A stretch of 64,000 nucleotides of DNA, taken from Mauremys mutica (lineage: Eukaryota > Chordata > Testudines > Geoemydidae). Shown here in pieces: positions 43,843 through 54,412 of the stretch. Location of the stretch: positions 27,316,003-27,380,002 of the forward strand of contig NC_059075.1 of NCBI RefSeq assembly GCF_020497125.1, written 5' to 3'. The notes under the pieces are model-generated. The model saw only the letters and a program-made list of their open reading frames with translations. It had not been told where the DNA came from and did not search any database. A program made the translations under genes and the position numbers. How positions within the stretch are numbered: the stretch's first letter is position 1; each line of letters starts with the position of its first letter.

Positions 43843-46018
43843 TGGACCTTGCAAAGGGAATTAAAACCAATAGTAAAAGGTTCTATAGCCATATAAATAA
43901 GAAGAAAACAAAGAAAGAAGAAGTAGGACCACTGAACACTGAGGATGGAGTGGAGGTTAAGGATAATTTAGGCATGGCCCAATATCTAAACAAATACTTT
44001 GCCTCAGTCTTTAATGAGGAGCTTAGGGATAATGGTAGGATGACAAATGGGAATGAGGATATGGAGGTAAATATTACCACATCCGAGGTAGATGCCAAAC
44101 TTGAACAGCTTAATGGGACTAAATCGGGGGGCCCAGATAATCTTTATCCAAGAATATTAAAGGAACTGGCACATGAAATTGCAAGCCCATTAGCAAGAAT
44201 TTTTAATGAATCTGTAAACTCAGGGGTTGTACCATATGACTGGAGAATTGCTAACGTAGTTCCTATTTTTAAGAAAGGGGGGAAAAAGTGATCCAGGTAA
44301 CTACAGGCCTGTTAGGGTGACATCTGTAGTATGCAAGGCCTTTAAAAAAAATTTGAAGGAGAAAGTAGTTAAGGACATTGAGGTCAATGGTAATTGGGAC
44401 AATATACAACATGGTTTTACAAAAGATAGATTGTGCCAAACCAACCTGATCTCCTTCTTTGAGAAGGTAACCGATTTTTTTAGACAAAGGAAACACAGTG
44501 GATCTAATTTACCTCAATTTCAGTAAGGCATTTGATACGATTTCACATGGGGAATTATTAACTAAATTGGAAAAGATGGGGATCAATATGAAAATTGAAA
44601 GATGGATAAGGAACTGGTTAAAGGGGAGACTACAACAGGTCATACTAAAAGCTGAACTGTCAGGCTGGAAGGAGGTTACTAGTGGAGTTCCTCAGGGATC
44701 AGTTTTAGGACCAATCTTATTTAATCTTTTTATTACTGACCTTGGCACAAAGAGTGGGAATGTGCTTATAAATTTTGCAGATGACACAAAGCTGGAAGGT
44801 ATTGCCAAAACAGAGAGGGACCGGGATATCCTACAGGAAGATCTGGATGACCTTGTAAACTGGAGTAATAGTAATAGGATGAAATTTAATAGAGAAAAGT
44901 GCAAGGTCATGCATTTAGGGATTAATAACAAGAATTTTGGTTATAAACTGGGGACGCATCAGTTGGAAGTAACAGGAGGACGACCTTGGAGTATTGGTTG
45001 ATCACAGCATGACTATGAGCTGCCAATGTGATATAGCTGTGAAAAAAGCTAAGGCGGTCTTGGGATGCATCAGGAGAGGTATTTCCAGTAAAGATAAGGA
45101 GGTGTTAGTACCATTATACAAGGCACTGGTGAGACCTCATCTGGAATATTGTGTGCAGTTCTGGTCTCCCATGTTTAAGAAGGATGAATTCAAACTGGAA
45201 CAGGTACAGAGAAGGGCTACTAGGATGATTCGAGGAATGGAAAAACTGTCTTATGAAAGGAGACTCAAAGAGCTTGGCTTGTTTAGCCTAACCAAAAGAT
45301 GGCTGAAGGGAGATATGATTGCTCTCTGTAAATATATCAGAAGGATAAATACCAGGGAAGGAGATGAATTATTTAAGCTCAGTACCACTGTGAACACAAG
45401 AACAAATGGATATAAACTGGCCATCAGGAAGTTTAGACTTGAAATTAGATGAAGGTTTCTAACCATTAGAGGAGTGAAGTTCTGGAACAGTCTTCCAAGG
45501 GGAGCAGTGGAGGCAAAAGACATATCTGGCTTCAAGACTAAGCTTGATAAGTTTATGGAAGGGATGGTATGATGGGATAGCCTATTTTTGGCAATTAATT
45601 GATCTTTGACTATTAGTGGTAAATATGCCCAATGGCCTGTGATGGGATGTTAGATGGGGTGGGATCTTTGTTGCTATAGAGAATTCTTTCCTGGGTGTCT
45701 GGCTGGTGAGTCCTTCCCACATGCTCAGGGTTTAGCTGATCACCATATTTGGGGTCGAGAAGGAATTTTCCTCCAAATTGGCAGAGGCCCTGGGGGGTTT
45801 TTCACCTTCCTCTGCAACGTGGGGCACAGGTCATTTGCTGGAGGATTCTCTGCACCTTGAAATCTTTAAACCACAAGTTCAGAACTTCAATAGCTCAGAC
45901 GTAGGTCAGGGGTTTGTTACAGGAGTGGGTGGGTGAGATTCTGTGGCCTGCATTGAACAGGAGGTCAGACTAGAAGATCATAATGGTCCCTTATGACCTT
46001 AAAGTCTGAGTCTATGAG
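43843..46018 (+). mobile_element. CR1 LINE, 2.2-kb copy
   Basis: It runs from ttggaccttgcaaagggaat to 'atggtcccttatgaccttaa' and gtctgagtctatga, and is colinear with the decayed copy at 1672-3805. It covers about the last three quarters of the reverse transcriptase region and the whole 3' UTR. 488 bp of it (44866-45353) recur at 51123-51610 with about 98% identity. Confidence 0.93.
43849..45452 (+). pseudogene. CR1 ORF2 reverse transcriptase relic
   Basis: Three main frames carry the protein. 43849-44291 holds the fingers region (FYSHINKKKTKKEE, GPDNLYPRILKELAHEIASP, VVPYDWRIANVVPIFKKG). 44498-45001 holds motif A as LNFSKAFD, where the usual catalytic Asp is Asn (codon 44516-44518), then [17 protein letters not shown] and the intact FADDT box (Asp codons 44780-44785). 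44994-45452 holds the C-terminal region ([33 protein letters not shown]). Breaks lie near 44285, 44500 and 44990. The endonuclease is missing. Fewer lesions than in copy 1 indicate a younger age, but activity is not expected. Confidence 0.9.
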
Positions 46019-46261
46019 GACTGGGAGAGGTCTGCAGCTTGCCACAGCCTTGCAATGAGTAAGGGAGCCAAGCTGGTGAGAGTATCCCAGTTCCAGGTTG
46101 CACCCTGGGGTCGTCTTGCACATAGACCTGACCTTAAAAATCCCTTCCCACCAACCCCACAAGAAAGCTAGGCTTGTACTGATGGGTGCACACAGAATAC
46201 AATGAATTTCTTTCTTTAGCAGAATTTCTTCCTCTAAACATCTTTGTTCCTTCTTCTCCAC
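46019..46261. other. Unclassified short stretch
   Basis: No supported feature. Confidence 0.3.
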
Positions 46262-46450
46262 CCATTTCTAATGTCTCGGTATTTGCTATTTAGATGGTGC
46301 TATGGTGCTTGATGGGACAGCTTCTCCTATCAACATAGCTACTGCTTCCCATGGAGGTGGATTAACTAAGAGCATCTCCCATTGGGGTAGTAGCATCTTT
46401 ACTAAAGAGCTGCTGTGGCACAGCTGCACTGCTGCAGCTTTTTAAGTGTT
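46262..46450. mobile_element. Harbinger-type MITE, partial
   Basis: The interior 'acagcttctcctatcaacat', 'ttaactaagagcatctccca', 'cactgctgcagctttttaag' is the reverse complement of the MITE at 23290-23400. The terminal 'gtctacac' is degraded. Confidence 0.5.
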
Positions 46451-46742
46451 GCTCTGTTCTTAGAGTCAGGGCTGCTCTCACTATCACACCAAGCTCCCAT
46501 TGCCACAGTGGGCTATTCTACTAGCAGAGGGTTGCCAACTCATAGAGATGCCACAGCCACACTGAACATTTCCAGATCCATCCCCTGCACCTGGCCTGAG
46601 AGGGATGTTGGTTGGTGCAGGAGCTGTCATTGAAGAGTGCCCAAGAGGCCAGCTACTCCAGATTTCTGGATGCTTTGTTTTGCTATAGCAGCATAAAGCA
46701 ACCAACTCAAGTTAGCCCCCAAATCATTTTTTCATAACAATT

Positions 46743-47412
46743 TGTTGACAGGGCAAGGCCAGATGTCTGTAGGAAAGTAGTGGGAGACAGATGTATTAGC
46801 CCCAGGCTAAACAAATCCCTGTTACCAGGGTAAGTAAATGGCAGTTGCTCCAAGTCAATTAAGACACCTGGGGCCAATTAAGATCCTTCCAAAAAGCAGT
46901 GAAGACAGCTAGGTTGATTGGGACACCTGAAGCTAATCAAGAGTTTGCGGAAATTAGTTAAAAGCCTTCCAGTTTGTCAGGAGTGGTAGGAGGAAGCTGT
47001 GCTGTTGGAGAAACTAGGCAGCACAAACCCTATCTGGCACAGGTGAGGAGGTCCTGAGGTAAAGGTGGAGTAGATGGGGGCAGGGGCTGCTGCAGGGAAT
47101 AGGTCCAGGGAATTGTACCATCCTGTTTCAAAGTCAGCTACCAAGGGTTGCTGCTATTAGGATCCCTGAGCTGGAACCCAAAGTAGAGGGTGGGCCTGGG
47201 TTCCCTCCTCCCCCACCCCCCGATTAATCACAGTGACTGTGAAGCAAGAGAGACTGTGTGAGGGAGGGCTGCTTCTTCCCACCTCCCTTGATGGCTTATG
47301 ATGAAAATGGCTCAGTAGGCTATGACCCTTGCCCTTAGAGAAAGAAGGGCTACGTGGAAGGTCACAGTGAGACTTTGAGGCTTGCATAATCCACCTGGTT
47401 GGAGCTTTGCCA
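46743..47412 (+). mobile_element. Probable solo LTR, family C
   Basis: It starts tgttgacagggcaaggccag and contains 'ccccaggctaaacaaatcc', 'agacacctggggccaattaa', 'gttaaaagccttccagtttg' and 'gagaaagaagggctacgtgg'. I recognise this from turtle DNA as an LTR of Gypsy type, but the right end is uncertain and no exact TSD is visible, so the boundaries are approximate. Confidence 0.45.
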
Positions 47413-47436
47413 CAAATTATATAACAGCTTTCATCG

Positions 47437-47600
47437 GAGGCTGTCAAAGTGCTCTACATACCTCAAGTATTCAATCTTTATACCACACCTGTGAGGTAGG
47501 CAAGTATTATCTCCAGTTTGTAGACGAGTAAACTGAAACAAGTCAAAGGGAGCAGTGACTTACAGAAGGGCAATCAGTGAATTAGTAGGAGATAACACTC
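47437..47600 (+). repeat. Ancient MIR/L2-type tail
   Basis: The phrases 'tgtcaaagtgctctacatac', 'cctgtgaggtaggcaagtat' and 'ttgtagacgagtaaactgaa' are the conserved tail also present at 38395-38515. Confidence 0.6.
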
Positions 47601-47888
47601 TGCTATTTCTCTCTTCAGCCCACATGGCACTTAATGGCTAAAGTTTTTCAAATAAAGAGCAAGAACTTGACACAGACTTTGTTTCTCTGTTCTGGAGATG
47701 CCAAGTGAAATAAACACAATGCTCTTGTTGTTGTTTTTTCTATCTAATACCTAAATCCCAGAGCACTTTACAAAAATAAAAGGACTGTTAATTCTCTATA
47801 CCAGAGTTCATTTTCATCCCCAATTGAAAACCATCTGTTGACCATTAGGCAAAATGCTTGTCAGAAATCTGCCAGAGGGTTTGAATGT
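47601..47888. other. Unclassified short stretch
   Basis: No supported feature. Confidence 0.3.
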
Positions 47889-48062
47889 TATTGTAGCTAT
47901 GTCAGTCCAGGATATTAGAGACATGGTGGGTGAGATAATATCTTTTATTGAACCAACTTCTGTGGGTGATAGTGACATGCTTTAGAGCTTACACAAAACT
48001 TGTCTCGGTCACCAACAGAAGCTGGACCAATAAAAAATTTGTCCTTATCTACCTTGTCTTGC
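47889..48062 (+). mobile_element. Cry-type SINE, second subfamily
   Basis: It starts attgtagctatgtcagtcca, then aggatattagagacatggtg and gtgagataatatcttttatt, matching 5600-5670. The segment 'gaaccaacttctgtgggtga' is inverted at 'tcaccaacagaagctggacc', giving the same internal hairpin as the earlier copy. Confidence 0.75.
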
Positions 48063-49470
48063 AGGATATCAAAGCACTTGTAGCTTAAAGCCAATGGGAC
48101 TACTATGAGTAAGTTACTCATGTGCATGAGTGATGGCAGAATCTTCTCCTTAAGGTGCATATGGGCAGAGGTATAACTTGGAAACTTTTTTTTTTTGCTT
48201 TTTAGCTTTTAATTTACTAACTTACATATGGACGTTTACCATTTAAATAAATGTACGTCATAGCAGAGCGAGACCAAACTGCAAATAACCCCCTTGATAG
48301 TAAAAGCCTCAGTCAAGCCTTTTCTTATCATGTGGCATTTGCTTCCATCATTGCCAGATTTTCAAACAGATCAGCATTTTGGGTGCTGAGCTTTTTGAAA
48401 GTCTGGCTCTAAGTATCACCACGGGAGCTGTTGGAAGCTTTGAAAATCTGACATTTAGGTGCCTAAACAGGAGTTGAATTCTTTTGAAAATTCTGTACAC
48501 TCTCAGGGTGATGGACATCATTTTCCAGTTATGTAGCCTCTATGTGTGCATTCAGCATAGACAACACTGGCTCTTTCTTCTTCCTTGCCTCTTCTGGCAC
48601 TGCCATTTTAAAACAATGGTGAAAGCATTGGCCACCAGCCTGATGGATTTCCTCAATTCAACTAGACTTCAAAAGAATCTATTTCTATTTTTTAAAAACA
48701 TCTTGACGGGTAGTATGGCCAAGTAACAGTAAAATAGGACAGAGGGCATATTTAATCAGCCTGTGAAGCAGTAGGAAAAGCCCCAGATGAACCAGCAAGC
48801 TCTCATCCCCCACCATCCATCTGTGTATAAACAATGTTTATAAATTAGCAAGATAAACACAATAGCTTTGTTTATAGCTAGTTTAGAGGGGTGGGAAAAA
48901 TTCCAGCAAGTGATGTAAATGCATAACTAAGTGGGAACAGGGTGTTTCATTCCACACTGAACTGCTGGGGCCATGTTTCTACCATGATGTCAAAAATGGT
49001 ATAACTGCAAGTGTATATGGGACAAAACTCTCTTCATCATTGTTGTGAGAACATGACTGACACTTTAGATGAATCACTGAGCCAGATTCTCTTGTGCATT
49101 CCAATCCTTTTGCTCCTTTCAGACATGATTTAGAGGCTGAAAGGCTGCTGGATCTTCCCAGCTAAGAATTCCCCTGGTGTGGCAAAGTTCTTAGCTGGTG
49201 CAGAGATGGAGTGCCCAGCTCCCTCCTCTATCCATCCCTGGCACAGAGGCTGTGGCTGGACCATGCTGTGTTCCTAAAACCTTCAGCACAGATGGGTGCT
49301 TGACCCCTGGCACTGTCTCAGGCCCTGCCCTCACTCCACCCCATCCCCTAAGGCCCCATCCCCGCCCTGCCTCTTCCCACCCCTGCTTCACCCCGCCCGG
49401 CCTCTTCCTGCCCAGTTCCACCCCCTCCCCCGAGCGCGCTGCATCCTCGCTTCTCCCTCTCCCTCCCAGC
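48063..49470. other. Unclassified stretch with one palindromic repeat
   Basis: At 48355-48480 the phrases 'ccagattttcaaacagatc', 'ggaagctttgaaaatctgac' and 'atttaggtgcctaaacagg' form an imperfect hairpin of the family at 37081-37154. From 49300 the DNA turns C-rich on + without a recognised element. Confidence 0.4.
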
Positions 49471-49478
49471 CTCAACCA

Positions 49479-49887
49479 CAGGGGCGGCTCTAGGCACCAG
49501 CAAAACAAGTTGGTGCCTAGGGCGGCAAAATGTAGGGGGCGTCCCCTGCTGCCGGGGAGGGCGGCAGGTGGGTCCGGCGGACCTGCCGCAGTCATGCCTG
49601 CGGGAGGTCCACCGGAGCCCCGGGACGACCGGACCTGCCGCAGGCATGACTGCGGAGGGGGCGCTCGTCCCGCGGCTCGGCTGGACCTCCCGCAGGCATG
49701 CCTGCAGCAGCTCAAGCGGAGCCGCCGGACCCGCGAACCGTCCGCAGCCGCGGGAGGTCCAGCCGAGCCACGCGGGACCAGTGGACCCTCTACAGTCATG
49801 CCCGCGGGAGGTCCGCTGCTCCCGCGGCTCCGAGGCGCCTCCCGCGAATGACTGCTTGGGGCGGCCAAAAACGTAGAGCCGCCCCTG
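49479..49887. mobile_element. hAT-type GC-rich element with perfect 8-bp TSD
   Basis: 409 bp from caggggcggctcta to tagagccgcccctg, a perfect 14-bp terminal inverted repeat, flanked by ctcaacca at 49471-49478 and 49888-49895. The core is an array of direct and inverted copies of gtcatgcctgcgggaggtcc, rich in CpG. Same family as 34382-34725. The long open frames that cross it on both strands (up to 284 codons at 49191-50045) follow from GC-rich repeat composition and are not genes. Confidence 0.94.
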
Positions 49888-49895
49888 CTCAACCA

Positions 49896-51122
49896 TGCCG
49901 TGAAAGAGAGGGGGAGGTGCTGATCCACAGGGCCACCAGTGGGCGGGAGGCACTGGTGGGGGAGCTGATAGAGGGGCTGCTGGTGGGAGCTCAGGGCTGG
50001 AGCACCCATGGAGCCTGCACCTCTGATCTCCAGCCAGCATACCATCCCTCGTGAACTGTTAGCAGCTGGCCTTGTTTAAAACAGCACAGACTTATCCAAG
50101 CACTACTACAGAACCAGCCAGAGAATCCATGGCCCCAGTCACACTGCCTGTGATGGTGCTGGAAATGGTTTTGTTTTGTCTGTTATTACTATTTGTTTCC
50201 ATCAATGCCTTGAGGTCCCAGCTCTGAACGAGGGCCCATTGTGATAGGCTCTGCACAAACACATAATGTGAGACAGTCTCTGCTCTGAAGTCCTTACTCT
50301 GAAAAATAGACAAGACAGAATAACACTGGGAGGGAAAACAGAGGTGAAGTGACCTGTCCATAATCACTCAGCAGGTCAGAACCCAGGCCTCCTAGCTCCT
50401 AGTTTAATGATCTAGCTACTAGATGCAATTGCTGCCTAACCTAAGCCCCTTTTTTTTCCAATTTAAACCAATTTTTACTGAAAAATTCCCATGTTTTACA
50501 AAAAGTATTTATTTTTTTGATTTTCACCCTACTTTTGTATCATCCAAATATATAAAAATTATTTATTTTATTAGAAAAATACAATAATACACAAAGCTGC
50601 CTGTTGAAGTAAGGCATGTATTAGACTAGAAGATACACACAATAAACAAACAGGCACGCACGCGAGCTCTGAAGTGTGTGCACATCTGCACAGACTGATG
50701 AATCTCATGCCCACCACAGACACATTTCAAGCTGTTAGCAGATAATGGTTTAAAGATTTGATACATTAAAATGGGAAAAAAACGAAAATCTGTATGAGAA
50801 CACATTTCAGAACACACAGTTTTCGAAAGTTTTAGAAAAACAAAAACAGGAGAAAAGGATCAAGTTGAGTGTATGTGCTGTAAATGGCGTGACCCAATTA
50901 TTAAATGTAAATATTTATAGACTAATAGTCTTAAGACTACAACAGTGAACTGTTTGTTCAAATGTAAAGTTTTATTTGGGGATTAGAGATATATTTTCTT
51001 AAACTCAGAGGTGGAATTGTGTTTTGAATTCTGTTTTAGTTCTGCAGCAAACCACATTGATTAACAGAATTCAAAGTATATCTACTGAATACTTTCCCCC
51101 ATCTTTCCATCCACCAAAATAA
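49896..51122. other. Unclassified stretch with ancient-repeat trace
   Basis: 50330-50410 (cagaggtgaagtgacctgtc, 'acccaggcctcctagctcct') is a MIR/L2-type tail. 50445-50580 is very AT-rich (aaccaatttttactgaaaaa). No gene is seen. Confidence 0.4.
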
Positions 51123-51610
51123 TAATAGTAATAGGATGAAATTTAATAGTGAAAAGTGCAAGGTCATGCATTTAGGGATTAATAACAAGAATTTTGGTTA
51201 TAAACTGGGGACGCATCAGCTGGAAGTAACAGGAGGAGAACCTTGGAGTATTGGTTGATCACAGGATGACTATGAGCTGCCAATGTGATATAGCTGTGAA
51301 AAAAGCTAAGGCGGTCTTGGGATGCATCAGGAGAGGTATTTCCAGTAGAGATAAGGAGGTGTTAGTGCCATTATACAAGGCACTGGTGAGACCTCATCTG
51401 GAATATTGTGTGCAGTTCTGGTCTCCCATGTTTAAGAAGGATGAATTCAAACTGGAACAGGTACAGAGAAGGGCTACTAGGATGATTCGAAGAATGGAAA
51501 AACTGTCTCATGAAAGGAGACTCAAAGAGCTTGGCTTGTTTAGCCTAACCAAAAGACGGCTGAAGGGAGATATGATTGCTCTCTGTAAATATATCAGAAG
51601 GATAAATACC
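51123..51610 (+). mobile_element. Internal CR1 segment lacking both ends
   Basis: These 488 bp are colinear, without gaps, with 44866-45353 of the CR1 at 43843-46018 (constant offset 6257). I count 10 differences, about 98% identity. It covers the reverse transcriptase C-terminal region, with a readable frame from 51251 ([31 protein letters not shown]). Unlike normal CR1 insertions it has no 3' UTR or 3' terminus; it stops inside the coding region at aggataaatacc. Confidence 0.9.
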
Positions 51611-51725
51611 GATATTTACCCAGAAAAATTAATAATAGTTTTTGCACTGAGATTCACCTGTTTTTGTTGTGGTAATAAACACTGATAAATTCCCAGGAAA
51701 AAATAAATAAAATAAAAATTGAAAA
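51611..51725. repeat. AT-rich sequence flanking the CR1 segment
   Basis: Contains gatatttacccagaaaaatt, 'aacactgataaattcccagg' and a run of aaaaataaataaaataaaaa. The style resembles an AT-rich element that may have held the CR1 segment; family unknown. Confidence 0.35.
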
Positions 51726-53133
51726 TGAAGGGCCCTACCTATGCTCAACACTAGCTGAAGGTGGACCCATTGATGTAAACAGATGCCAGCAAAGAGCCAT
51801 TTCCATAGTGCAGATGGGAACTAGATAATGGAATTGCCATTGTACAAAGTTGGAATCATCGGAGGTGTTTAATTCAGGAAACCCAAGTGTGTAGGAAATT
51901 GTTACATTTCCCTCTTCTTTACCAACTCTCTTGCTGAGAATTTCTTGCATTGTGAGCATGATTTATTTTTAGTTCATTCCCCGCAGTTGCATGCGGCTTT
52001 GTTGACTGAAGCTTTTGTTGGCTATTGCATAATCTTTTTTTCCTAGGACATTCCCACCTAACTGAGCTCTTTACGATCAACATCTACTTCCATTACAGCT
52101 GTGCCATGGTCAGACATTTATAGAATAACACCTTATCAGATCTGGCAGTTGGAGATTTTCTTCCTCAATAACAGGAGTCTGATTCTTTTATTCTTATCAT
52201 CATTAATGTTAATAATCATTTCTTCCTTTACACAGGGGAAATAACTTGCAACACCCACATAAAAAATGACACATTCCCTGCAGGGCAGTCACACATTTCA
52301 GGAACTTTGTAGCCAAGCGGAAATAGAAAAATAGATTCAAATGCGTCAGATGCTTCTGCTTGTTCTTTCCCTTGGCTTTTTATTAAGTAAATATTGCATC
52401 CATCAGTTAAACACTCAGCAGAAGGCAAACAGTATGGTTCAAATAAGGAAAACTGAAATCTTTGGCTACCACACTGAGATCCTAAAAACTGCGTCTTCTG
52501 GTTATCTCACTCCACTCTAAGGAGAGTAATCATATTGTGGTTTCACTCATCTCTATATGGTGTTATCTGTATCTTGTCAGTATCTCCTTCCAAAGACTAA
52601 AACAGTCTGTGAGTAGTTCTTGGTTCTGCCTGTGTTGGCAGACGCCCCTCGGCTTATTAAGGCATTTAACTCTTAGGTCACCAGCCAGTCCTTGAGTGTT
52701 CTACACATCGGGGATAGCCACTTTTCTAGAGGCCAGGGGAGCAGGCTTGACTGAGTTTGCCAGGGGGAAAGGGCCTTGTTGGGTTCCTGGACAGAGCAAG
52801 TGTAAGTGAGCAGATCCAATGGTGGTTCCCTGTTCTGGCTTGCCCCTACTCCTGTTGCTGGGTCCCGCCCCTTGCCTCAGACAGGGAATTCCCAGGCAGC
52901 GGATGGCTCAGCTGGTCCACATTGGGAATTCCTGGCATGGTGGAGAGCGGCTACATGTGGAAGAGGCCAGTTAACAGGAGAAGCAAGGCAGGCAAGGAGC
53001 AGGAGGCTCACTGCTTGCTAGAAAGAAATGATCCTTATGTTCAGGATACAGGAAGAGGGGAAGAATGAGGAAGTGGGATGGGTATCAGGCTGTAGCTAGA
53101 AAGGAGAGGTGATAGATAATGAAAACAACAATG
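51726..53133. other. Unclassified non-coding stretch
   Basis: No gene is supported. 52620-53060 is somewhat GC-richer and has two overlapping open frames (52757-53068 and 52806-53021) without any recognisable domain. Confidence 0.35.
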
Positions 53134-53141
53134 GGCTAGTG

Positions 53142-53450
53142 CAGGGGTAGGCAACCTATGGCACGTGTGCCAAAGGTGACACATGAGCTGATTTTCAGTG
53201 GCACTCACAGTGCCCGGGTCCTGGCCACCGGTCCGGGGGACTCTGCATTTTAATTTAATTTGAAATGAAGCTTCTTAAACATTTTTAAAACCTTATTTAC
53301 TTTACATACAACAATAGTTTGTTTATATATTATAGACTTATAGAAAGACCTTCTAAAAATGTTAAAATGTACGACTGGCACACGAAACCTTAAATTAGAG
53401 TGAATAAATGAAGACTTGGCACACAACTTCTGAAAGGTTGCCGACCCCTA
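53142..53450 (+). mobile_element. Short non-autonomous hAT-type element, copy 3
   Basis: 309 bp from caggggtaggcaacctatgg to aggttgccgacccct(a). The perfect 8-bp TSD ggctagtg lies at 53134-53141 and 53451-53458. It is a direct-orientation relative of 39560-39868 with the same length. Confidence 0.92.
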
Positions 53451-53458
53451 GGCTAGTG

Positions 53459-54071
53459 CATAAGGACCAGAATGTAAACCTGGCCAAGCACTGTCTGTCT
53501 AGGGCCAGAACCATGGTTTGCATATGGTAGTATCGTACTAGCAAATAGTCCCATTGCTTTCAATGAGTGAGGTACTGCCCAGTGTAAAGGCAACAGAATT
53601 GGGCTCTCTTTGAGTAAATCTAAAGAAACTATTCAAGATGCTTCCTTACACCTATGGTTACAAATGATCTGGACTCCACAGTCAGAGTCAGCTGCTGAAA
53701 TGCTTATTATGGATGTGTTGTTTTTTTTTAAAGAACAACATTTTAAAGGAATGGAAACATTTTATAGATTTTTATCATTTTAAAATTCTAACAGTTCTTA
53801 TGAAGTCTAAGAAAAAGATTTCCCTACTTAAAAGATAAACAAATAATGAAAAATATTCAGACTCTTTACAGCACAAGCATTGCTGTATTGTTCTAATGGG
53901 GGGAGGGAGAGGGGGAGGGATGGCAATTGGCTGATATAAGCATAGTGCTGGCCCTTTGCACAGGGGTGAATTTTACCCAAAACTAAACTGATTAGGAAGA
54001 AACTAAGGCCCTGCTACAGCAATTTCTAACTCATCTGGTTGGGTGTAGCTGTCTGCTTCTGATGGTCGCAT
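53459..54071. other. Unclassified non-coding stretch
   Basis: Contains a G-rich run (ggggggagggagagggggag) at 53898-53918. No gene. Confidence 0.35.
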
Positions 54072-54412
54072 GTGAGTTTGTCTTCACAGCATTGTTAGCT
54101 TATGCTATAACTCTCGTGTTGAGCCTAACCCGATTCTTGTCCACACATGCAGATCTCTAGCTTGAGTTAAGTGGTGCTTTAATCTTGAGCTAGCCGACCT
54201 GTCCAGGCTGTGGGGTGAAGTTCAAGAGCTCCTGAAGCTTGACCTACTGATGTGGGAACTTGAGTTACAACAACTCATCAGCTGTTATTCCAGTCACTCT
54301 TTATAGCTCAGGGGGTATTTCATGTGGTTGCTCAAGCTAGGCTAACATGAGTGATGTAATGCAAAAGTACTAAACTGAGCTAACTGTTTCAGTGGAAACA
54401 AGCCCTCGGCAC
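54072..54412. mobile_element. MITE-like element
   Basis: The left end gtgagtttgtcttcacagca, with 'ttgttagctta', is mirrored by 'gagctaactgtttcagtgg' and 'aaacaagccct'. Size and 'gtcttcaca' start resemble the MITEs at 21635 and 38024. Boundaries are approximate. Confidence 0.45.

Noticed and set aside
49191..50045. 284-codon open frame on the minus strand, with long overlapping frames on both strands
   Set aside because: It crosses the GC-rich hAT element and its repetitive core; frames are open on several strands at once and the peptide is low-complexity (Pro, Arg, Gly, Ser). No domain.
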